Shown: positions 1 to 5,261 of the stretch, piece after piece | How positions within the stretch are numbered: the first letter of the stretch is position 1 | Layout of the letters: each line of letters opens with the position of its first letter | Assembly (NCBI GenBank): GCA_051889975.1 | Contig: JBJFDJ010000014.1 | Span: 1-14,147, forward strand | Source: UBA9845 sp051889975 | Lineage (GTDB): Bacteria; Bacillota; Clostridia; Christensenellales; UBA1242 | Length of the DNA: 14,147 bases | Reading direction: 5' to 3' | The notes under the pieces: model-generated | What the model saw: the letters and a program-made list of their open reading frames with translations, nothing else | The model's database searches: none | What the model was told of the DNA's origin: nothing | Made by a program: the position numbers and the translations under genes

Positions 1-1
1 A

Positions 2-34
2 AAAGAACTTAAAGAAACATTGGATAAAATTTAA
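2..34 (+). CDS. C-terminal tail of an upstream gene (partial)
   Basis: The frame starting at base 2 reads KELKETLDKI and then TAA at 32-34. The charged, helix-like tail would suit the end of a real protein running in from the left. Ten residues are too few to assign a family. No terminator is visible between this stop and the next gene at 116, so the two may be co-transcribed. Confidence 0.45.
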   Translation, partial: KELKETLDKI

Positions 35-115
35 TAATAGCAACTTAATTTGATGTATGAAAACAAATGAGTGAATTTCTCTTTTGTTTATTTAAAAAAT
101 TATAGGAAACAAAAT

Positions 116-634
116 ATGGGCATAGTAAAATTGATTTTTAACGACGAAGACACAGCAAAAAAAGCTGAAAAAATTGTAAATCACAAAAAGTTAAATGTGT
201 ATGATAAATACTTTTTAATTAAAAAAATATATGTTGGTTTTTTTAATTATGGCTTAAAAAAAGATGCAATATTATCGCTTTATGAGCTTCACTATGAAGA
301 CATAATGGATGCTGGAAAAGTTAAAAAAGATAGTCATTACAATAAATTGCTAAATGAAGAAATTAAAAATCATACTTTTTATAATGTGTTTGTTTTGTGC
401 AAACAGTTTGATAATTTGATTAATCAAGGATTGGATGTTAACTTGTTGCCCAAAGATGATCAGTTTGCCAATGATTTAATCAAATTAAAAAGTGAATGTG
501 GATTCAATGAAAATTTTGACGGCACAAAATTTTATAATGACGCAAAAACTAGAAGTTATATCAGTGGCAAAATCAATGCGTTTCTTGAAAAATATAAAGC
601 CGAACAAAAAAATGAAATCGAATGCGAAATGTAG
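116..634 (+). CDS. Hypothetical protein, 172 aa, charged and soluble
   Basis: I do not recognise this protein. An in-frame GTG at 71 is possible, but the ATG at 116 is preferred because a TAGGA ribosome binding site (103-107) lies 8 nt before it; nothing similar precedes the GTG. The product is Lys/Asp/Asn/Glu-rich with no signal peptide, membrane segment or obvious catalytic motif. It looks mostly helical: an N-terminal part starting MGIVKLIFNDEDTAKKAEK, a central region rich in Tyr, His and Phe (YELHYEDI, NHTFYNVFVLCKQFDN), and a basic C-terminal helix (INAFLEKYKAEQKN). Codon choice matches the neighbours, so it looks resident. It ends in TAG 14 nt before a clear terminator. A cytoplasmic protein is inferred; the function is unknown. 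Confidence 0.75.
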   Translation: MGIVKLIFNDEDTAKKAEKIVNHKKLNVYDKYFLIKKIYVGFFNYGLKKDAILSLYELHYEDIMDAGKVKKDSHYNKLLNEEIKNHTFYNVFVLCKQFDNLINQGLDVNLLPKDDQFANDLIKLKSECGFNENFDGTKFYNDAKTRSYISGKINAFLEKYKAEQKNEIECEM

Positions 635-647
635 CTTTTGTTCTCAT

Positions 648-676
648 AAATATAGCCTAACCAGCTATATTTTTTT
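648..676 (+). terminator. Rho-independent terminator after the 172-aa gene
   Basis: A perfect 9-bp stem (AAATATAGC at 648-656 with GCTATATTT at 664-672) and a 7-nt loop run into a T tract ending at 676. It separates the hypothetical gene from the rsmE promoter. Confidence 0.8.
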
Positions 677-696
677 ATGCAAAGACAAAATATTGT

Positions 697-724
697 TTGA
701 ATATATTTAAAAATGATATATAAT
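697..724 (+). promoter_or_regulatory. SigA-type promoter of rsmE
   Basis: TTGAAT (697-702), a 16-nt spacer and a perfect TATAAT (719-724) predict a start near 731. That leaves a short leader of about 15 nt before the ATG at 746. An upstream in-frame ATG (713) lies inside this promoter and would not be transcribed, which fixes the start choice for rsmE. Confidence 0.7.
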
Positions 725-745
725 CAATATATACAAGGAGAAAAT

Positions 746-1468
746 ATGACCGAACGAAGATTTTTTTTAAATCACCAAGCTGGCTTAACTGAAATTATTG
801 ATGGCGACGAATTTAATCACCTGCACAATGTTTTGCGTTTAAAAGTTGGCGATGACATAACAGTTGTTTGTGGCGATGGCTTTGATTATCACTACAAAAT
901 AACAGAAATCAGCAAAAAAGAGGCAAAAATCCTTTTAAAAGATAAAGTTAAAAACAACAATGACCCCGTTTTAAAAGTCACTTTGTTTTTGGGAATTGTT
1001 AAAAACGACTCGTTTTCATCAATTGTTACAAAAATGAGTGAACTTGGCGTTAGTTGTATTGTTCCGTTTAATTGTGAACGCTCTGGCTTAAAAACAGCAG
1101 ATGTTAAAATAGACAAAATGCAAAAAGTTGCAAATATGGCAATAAAACAATGCGATATGTCAACCCCATTAAAAGTTAAGGATGTTGTTAGTTTTGACGA
1201 AATGCTAAAATGCTTAAACGACTATGATGAAATATATTTTGCCTACGAAAATCAAAAGGCAAATGACACAAAACTAACCCCAAAAAGCAAAAACATTGCA
1301 GTTATTGTTGGACCAATTGGTGGATTTAGCGAACGAGAAGCTACTTTAATTTGCCAAAATGACAAAATTAATTCAGTCAGTTTGGGCAGACGCATAATGC
1401 GCGTGGAAACTGCGTGCACAAGCCTTGTTTCTGTTTTGATGTATGAAAGTGGAGAATGGAAAATTTAA
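746..1468 (+). CDS. rsmE: 16S rRNA (uracil(1498)-N(3))-methyltransferase RsmE
   Basis: RsmE is a SPOUT-class enzyme that uses S-adenosylmethionine to methylate N3 of U1498 in helix 44 of 16S rRNA, acting on the assembled 30S subunit. The 240 residues match the family length. The N-terminal PUA-like part holds RRFF and the HNVLRLKVGDDI segment (family motif H..VLRL..GD). The C-terminal SPOUT domain holds NCERS, AIKQC, GPIGGFSEREA (from residue 189) and LGRRIMRVETA (213-223), the knotted cofactor-binding loops typical of RsmE. The start at 746 is supported by AAGGAG at 735-740, 5 nt upstream, and by the promoter that covers the earlier ATG at 713. It is a single-gene unit with its own promoter and terminator. 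The final codons are repeated beyond the assembly gap. Confidence 0.95.
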   Translation: MTERRFFLNHQAGLTEIIDGDEFNHLHNVLRLKVGDDITVVCGDGFDYHYKITEISKKEAKILLKDKVKNNNDPVLKVTLFLGIVKNDSFSSIVTKMSELGVSCIVPFNCERSGLKTADVKIDKMQKVANMAIKQCDMSTPLKVKDVVSFDEMLKCLNDYDEIYFAYENQKANDTKLTPKSKNIAVIVGPIGGFSEREATLICQNDKINSVSLGRRIMRVETACTSLVSVLMYESGEWKI

Positions 1469-1501
1469 TGAAACGTCACACCAAATCCGGTGTGATTTTT
1501 T
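1447..1501 (+). repeat. 55-bp contig-end repeat, left copy
   Basis: This segment holds the last six sense codons of rsmE, its stop and its terminator. It is identical over all 55 bases to 1602-1656. The copies abut the N run on both sides, which is the pattern of two contig ends sharing an unmerged overlap rather than a biological repeat. Confidence 0.9.
1476..1501 (+). terminator. Rho-independent terminator of rsmE
   Basis: A perfect 7-bp stem (TCACACC 1476-1482 with GGTGTGA 1489-1495) and a 6-nt loop are followed by at least six T, running into the gap. It begins 8 nt after the rsmE stop codon. Confidence 0.85.
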
Positions 1502-1601
1502 NNNNNNNNNNNNNNNNNNNNNNNNNNNNNNNNNNNNNNNNNNNNNNNNNNNNNNNNNNNNNNNNNNNNNNNNNNNNNNNNNNNNNNNNNNNNNNNNNNN
1601 N
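1502..1601. other. Assembly gap of exactly 100 N
   Basis: The run is exactly 100 N, the usual placeholder for a gap of unknown length. Because identical 55-bp sequence lies on both sides, the true gap may be zero, with the two copies being one locus. Any reading frame drawn across the N run is meaningless. Confidence 0.95.
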
Positions 1602-1656
1602 AAGTGGAGAATGGAAAATTTAATGAAACGTCACACCAAATCCGGTGTGATTTTTT
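1602..1656 (+). repeat. 55-bp contig-end repeat, right copy
   Basis: Identical to 1447-1501, including the rsmE 3' codons (no gene body precedes them here) and the terminator hairpin, whose stem recurs at 1631-1637 and 1644-1650. It continues into unique sequence at 1657. If the copies are merged, rsmE is followed directly by the spacer before the MarR gene. Confidence 0.9.
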
Positions 1657-1743
1657 GTTTAAATTATTTAAATTTGAAAAGTTTAATTTGCATTGTTTAT
1701 TTGAATGTTGCACCATATAATTTTTATCAACAACAAAAGTTGC

Positions 1744-1769
1744 AAATAAAAATATAGATTTTATTTTTT
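1744..1769 (+). terminator. Weak A/T-only hairpin with T tail
   Basis: An 8-bp stem of only A-T pairs (1744-1751 with 1759-1766), a 7-nt loop and a T run to 1769. It could back up the rsmE terminator, but in DNA this AT-rich such hairpins arise by chance. The rest of 1657-1838 shows nothing recognisable. Confidence 0.25.
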
Positions 1770-1838
1770 AAAATTGACTGTATTGTTTTTGATAAAACTC
1801 AATAACAAAAATTTTAATTAAACTCATACATAAATGTG

Positions 1839-1867
1839 TTGACATATTTTTTTAATAGTATTAAAAT
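1839..1867 (+). promoter_or_regulatory. SigA-type promoter of the marR-ABC operon
   Basis: A perfect TTGACA (1839-1844), an optimal 17-nt spacer and TAAAAT (1862-1867) predict a start near 1874 and a leader of about 26 nt. A palindrome overlaps the -10 box and start site, as expected for a repressible promoter. Confidence 0.8.
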
Positions 1868-1888
1868 GGTTGTAAAATACAACTATTT
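1864..1888 (+). promoter_or_regulatory. Probable MarR operator (palindrome)
   Basis: Perfect 6-bp arms GTTGTA (1869-1874) and TACAAC (1878-1883) flank AAA. With one mismatch (G1868/T1884) the symmetry extends to 11-bp arms, 1864-1874 with 1878-1888. MarR dimers bind such 16-25 bp inverted repeats. The position, covering the end of the -10 box and the predicted start of the regulator's own operon, suggests autorepression. Confidence 0.65.
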
Positions 1889-1899
1889 AAAGGTTTAAT

Positions 1900-2337
1900 A
1901 TGAAAATAGATGATGAAATTTTAGAAAAATACAAAGAGATTGCCATAAGACTTAGGCGCGTTCAAAAGCAAGTTGTTGCAGAGTTAAAAATAAATTTGAA
2001 TGAGTTTAAAATAATTTCTGTTTTATCTCACAAAAAAAGCATAAATCAAACAGAGTTAAGCGAAATCTGCAACATTGATAAACCGGCAGTTAGCAGACTT
2101 GTTGTTAAGATGTGCAAACAAGATTATATTGCACGAAACTGCGACCATAACGATAGAAGAAATTTTTTGTTGTATTTAAGTGGCAAGGGCAAGGAAATTT
2201 CTGCAAAGGCAAAAGAACTAATAAAAGAAAACATTTGTTTGCACTTTAATCAATTAAATCAGCAAAACAAAGAAGTTCATTTAAAACTTTTAAATACAAT
2301 TTTAAACAAGGGGAAAGGTTATGTTAAAATTAATTGA
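1900..2337 (+). CDS. MarR-family transcriptional regulator
   Basis: A 145-residue winged helix-turn-helix regulator of normal family length. Terminal helices provide dimerisation (roughly residues 1-35 and 110-140). The DNA-binding core is INQTELSEICNIDKPAVSRLV, with recognition helix around DKPAVSRLVVKM. The wing carries HNDRRNFLLYLSGKGKEI, which contains the family D.RR signature. The ATG at 1900 follows AAGG at 1890-1893. MarR proteins usually repress an adjacent transport or resistance gene until a small ligand or oxidant binds. Here the gene overlaps the ABC transporter gene by 17 bp, so the two are translationally linked, and a palindromic operator lies on the promoter. Autorepression and control of the transporter are inferred; the ligand is unknown. 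It ends in TGA, which shows that TGA is a stop in this genome. Confidence 0.9.
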   Translation: MKIDDEILEKYKEIAIRLRRVQKQVVAELKINLNEFKIISVLSHKKSINQTELSEICNIDKPAVSRLVVKMCKQDYIARNCDHNDRRNFLLYLSGKGKEISAKAKELIKENICLHFNQLNQQNKEVHLKLLNTILNKGKGYVKIN

Positions 2338-4843
2338 TATCACAAAAACTTATGAAGTTGGCGACATAAAAGTTGAAGCGCTTAAAGGCATAAATTTAGA
2401 GTTTAGAAAACACGAGTTTGTTTCAATTTTAGGCCCTTCTGGTTGTGGAAAAACAACAATGTTAAACATCATTGGTGGGCTTGACAGATATACAAGTGGC
2501 GATTTGATTGTAAATGGCATTTCCACAAAGGAATTTAAGGACAGAGATTGGGACACATACAGAAATCACTCAATTGGTTTTGTTTTTCAAAGTTACAACC
2601 TAATTTCACACCAAACAGTGCTTGAAAATGTTGAACTTGCTTTAACGCTTTCTGGCGTTAGCAAAAAGGAACGAAAACAACGCGCCATTGATGCTTTAAC
2701 GCAAGTTGGATTAAAAGATAAATTACACGCAAAGCCAAATCAACTCTCTGGTGGTCAAATGCAAAGGGTTGCCATTGCAAGAGCATTGGTCAATGACCCA
2801 GAAATTATTTTGGCAGACGAACCAACAGGTGCTTTGGACACAGAGTCTAGCGTGCAAGTTATGGAGATATTAAAAAATATTTCCAAGAACAAACTCATTA
2901 TTATGGTTACTCACAACCCAGAACTTGCAAACAAATATTCAACTCGCATAGTTAAACTTTTGGATGGCAAATTGGTAAGTGACAGCAAACCATACAAATC
3001 TCGTGCAAAAAAAGAGCAAAACAAAAGCAAACCCAAAGCAATTAAAAGAATGTCGTTTTTTACAGCAATGTTTTTAAGTTTAAAAAACCTGCTAACAAAA
3101 AAAGCACGAACACTTTTGGTGGCATTTGCTGGTAGCATTGGAATAATTGGCATTGCACTTGTTTTGGCAATTTCCAACGGCTTTTCAACCTATGTTAACA
3201 AAATGCAACAAGAAACTTTAAGTTCATACCCTGTGCAATTGACAAATGCAAGTTATGATATGGCTTCACTTATGAAAATATTTTTAAATGATAACAGCGA
3301 AAGCAATAAGCACGACAACGACAAAGTTTACACAAAAGATGAACTTACAGATATGTTAAGCAAGTTTAACACTTCTTCGTCACAAAGTGATTTAAAATCA
3401 TTTAAACAATACATAGAAACTGACGGAAAGGAAGAACTTGAAAAATACACATCAGCAGTGCAATATGTTTACAATGCGCCAATAAATGCATATTACAACA
3501 GCAGTAGCAACGGGCTTGTTTCGGCAAACGCAACAACTGTTTTTGCCGATATTATTTCGGGTTATCCTTTAACTCATCCTTTGGACACACAAGACAAACA
3601 AACAAGATACTATTTGTTAAACTATATGTTTGGCAGTGGCAGTAGTTATTATTCCAACGAATTTTGGTCAGAGATGCTAGACAATCAAAGTTTGTTGCAA
3701 TCTCAATATGAACTTGTTGGCGAAGGCAGTAGGTGGGCAACAGAGTATAACGAAATTATGATTGTCATTGACGAAAACAATGAAATTAGCGATTACACTT
3801 TGTATGGCTTGGGACTTCTTAATCAATCAGACCTCGAAAACTTGCTTGATAATTACATAAATAATAGAGATAGTGAACCAGTTGGCGCAACTTTTGAATA
3901 TAACGACTTGTTAAATTTGGAATACAAAATCATTCCAGAAAGCGATTTTTATGAAAAACAAGCCGATGGAACATATTTTGACATAAGAAGTTTAAGAAAT
4001 AGTGCAAATGTTGAAGATTTAACTCGTTACAAAACAAAAATACAAGACTTGTATGATAACAACAGCGTAACAATAAAAGTTGCAGGGCTTATCAAAGCAA
4101 GAGAAGATGCCTCAAATGACAGCATAAAAACAGTTATTGCCTACAACTCAAAACTTACAAAATATATGATAGACTTAAACAACAACAGGCAAATCATACA
4201 AGATGTTTTGCAAGCAGAAACAACCGACATAAAGGCGTTGGGTGTGCTGGGCTATGCAGACTTGTCTTCTCCTGACGGCATTTATCTATATCCAGTTGAT
4301 TTTGAATCAAAAAACAAAATTTCAGATTTTATAACAAATTATAACAATCTTCAAATTGCAAGTGGCAATGAAGACAAGGTTATAACATACAGCGACACAA
4401 TTGGCGTTATGATGAGTTCAATTTCAACAATCATATCGGCAATCACCTATGTGTTAATTGCCTTTGTTGGCGTTTCTCTTGTTGTAAGTTCAATTATGAT
4501 AGGAATCATTACATATATTTCTGTAATTGAACGCACAAAAGAAATTGGCATTTTAAGAAGCATTGGCGCATCCAAAAAAGATATTAAACGAGTTTTCACT
4601 GCCGAAAGTTTTATCATAGGGCTTTCAAGTGGTGTGTTTGGCATTGTAATTTCGCTGTTGTTAATTCTGCCAATAAACATTGTTTTAAAACACTTTACGG
4701 GACTTATTAACATTGCAACCTTGCCTGTTTTGGGCGCAATAATCTTAATTGCAATTAGCATTTTGCTAACACTGATTGCAGGTTTGTTCCCAGCACAAAT
4801 TGCAGCCAAAAAAGACCCTGTTATTGCACTAAGAGAAAATTAA
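2321..4843 (+). CDS. ABC transporter, fused ATPase and FtsX-type permease
   Basis: One 840-residue chain joins an ATPase to a MacB/FtsX-type permease (type VII ABC family). ATPase: Walker A GPSGCGKT (38-45), Q-loop Q90, signature LSGGQ (142-146), Walker B IILADE (162-167), D-loop GALD, H-loop H198. A Lys-rich linker (about 220-245) leads to the first membrane helix (264-285). A large extracytoplasmic region (about 286-700) follows, then three helices (708-733, 764-788, 805-828). The C-terminal FtsX signature lies around ERTKEIGILRSIGAS. Members act as mechanotransmitters or exporters of peptides, antibiotics or lipids. The chain probably dimerises, giving two ATPases and eight helices. The start is supported by AAGGGG 7 nt upstream. 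The substrate cannot be read from the sequence; pairing with MarR suggests inducible efflux or envelope stress defence. Confidence 0.9.
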   Translation: MLKLIDITKTYEVGDIKVEALKGINLEFRKHEFVSILGPSGCGKTTMLNIIGGLDRYTSGDLIVNGISTKEFKDRDWDTYRNHSIGFVFQSYNLISHQTVLENVELALTLSGVSKKERKQRAIDALTQVGLKDKLHAKPNQLSGGQMQRVAIARALVNDPEIILADEPTGALDTESSVQVMEILKNISKNKLIIMVTHNPELANKYSTRIVKLLDGKLVSDSKPYKSRAKKEQNKSKPKAIKRMSFFTAMFLSLKNLLTKKARTLLVAFAGSIGIIGIALVLAISNGFSTYVNKMQQETLSSYPVQLTNASYDMASLMKIFLNDNSESNKHDNDKVYTKDELTDMLSKFNTSSSQSDLKSFKQYIETDGKEELEKYTSAVQYVYNAPINAYYNSSSNGLVSANATTVFADIISGYPLTHPLDTQDKQTRYYLLNYMFGSGSSYYSNEFWSEMLDNQSLLQSQYELVGEGSRWATEYNEIMIVIDENNEISDYTLYGLGLLNQSDLENLLDNYINNRDSEPVGATFEYNDLLNLEYKIIPESDFYEKQADGTYFDIRSLRNSANVEDLTRYKTKIQDLYDNNSVTIKVAGLIKAREDASNDSIKTVIAYNSKLTKYMIDLNNNRQIIQDVLQAETTDIKALGVLGYADLSSPDGIYLYPVDFESKNKISDFITNYNNLQIASGNEDKVITYSDTIGVMMSSISTIISAITYVLIAFVGVSLVVSSIMIGIITYISVIERTKEIGILRSIGASKKDIKRVFTAESFIIGLSSGVFGIVISLLLILPINIVLKHFTGLINIATLPVLGAIILIAISILLTLIAGLFPAQIAAKKDPVIALREN

Positions 4844-4976
4844 TATGACAATATCTTATCAACACAAAAATAGCCTTTGTTTAATTTAAAAATCAAACAA
4901 ACAGTGAACAAATCACATAAAATAATTACTAAACTAATAATTATTTGCAGTAAAAATGCAAATTAAAAAAATTTGT
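4844..4976. other. Intergenic stretch with small hairpins
   Basis: Three short inverted repeats occur here: TTTGTTT/AAACAAA (4876-4882 with 4895-4901), AAATAATTA/TAATTATTT (4920-4928 with 4938-4946) and ATTTGCA/TGCAAAT (4943-4949 with 4957-4963). The last two overlap, so they could form only alternately. None has a following T tract. They may merely stabilise the 3' end of the ABC transcript. No ORF is supported here. Confidence 0.3.
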
Positions 4977-5029
4977 AAAAAGGACATTACCTAAAAAGCA
5001 CATTTGCCAAAAGATAATGTTCTTTTTTT
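4977..5029 (+). terminator. Rho-independent terminator of the marR-ABC operon
   Basis: A long stem (4977-4992 with 5012-5027, one G-T pair and one C/A mismatch) with a 19-nt loop ends in a T run to 5029. It lies about 135 bp after the ABC stop codon, so the transcript would have a long 3' untranslated region. Confidence 0.65.
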
Positions 5030-5120
5030 AATCTTATTTTTAAAACTGGATAAATTGTTTATAGTTTTTATCATTTAAATCTCAAGTGTTTGTTGTGATC
5101 TTTTTTTGTTTGAAAATTGT

Positions 5121-5163
5121 GCATTTGAGCATACTTTAATATAGCATTTGAGCATATTTTAAT
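5121..5163 (+). repeat. Two-copy 20-bp direct repeat upstream of clpB
   Basis: Copies at 5121-5140 and 5144-5163 begin GCATTTGAGCATA and differ at one of 20 positions (C/T). The period is 23 bp, close to two helical turns, so both copies face nearly the same side of the DNA. They lie about 46 bp upstream of the clpB -35 box. This may be a binding site for a second regulator or a chance duplication. Confidence 0.6.
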
Positions 5164-5194
5164 TTGGCAAAAAAATAAAAAAATTTTATAAAAA

Positions 5195-5221
5195 TTGGCA
5201 CTCAACACTTGACAGTGCTAG
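5195..5221 (+). promoter_or_regulatory. CIRCE operator (HrcA site) of clpB
   Basis: TTGGCACTC (5195-5203), exactly nine bases, then CAGTGCTAG (5213-5221). The CIRCE consensus is TTAGCACTC-N9-GAGTGCTAA, so the left arm matches 8 of 9 and the right arm 7 of 9. The spacing and the place on a heat-shock promoter make HrcA control very likely. Confidence 0.85.
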
Positions 5222-5237
5222 CAGACGGGGCTATAAT
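5209..5237 (+). promoter_or_regulatory. Consensus SigA promoter of clpB
   Basis: A perfect TTGACA (5209-5214), a 17-nt spacer and a perfect TATAAT (5232-5237). The -35 box straddles the CIRCE spacer and right arm, so bound HrcA would exclude RNA polymerase. A strong promoter held off by a repressor fits a heat-inducible gene. Transcription should start near 5244. Confidence 0.9.
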
Positions 5238-5261
5238 AGTGCATAAATGGAGGCGAAAAAA

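Noticed and set aside
68..106. 12-codon leader-like ORF whose stop overlaps the ribosome binding site of the 116-634 gene
   Set aside because: It has no ribosome binding site and no attenuator hairpin or run of one amino acid that would suggest a regulatory leader.
492..710. 72-aa plus-strand ORF overlapping the end of the 172-aa gene
   Set aside because: It runs through the terminator at 648-676 and into the rsmE promoter. It is a shadow frame without a ribosome binding site.
1443..1757. Reading frames of about 83-104 aa on both strands across the N run
   Set aside because: They cross 100 undetermined bases and reuse the duplicated 55-bp end in another frame. They are assembly artefacts.
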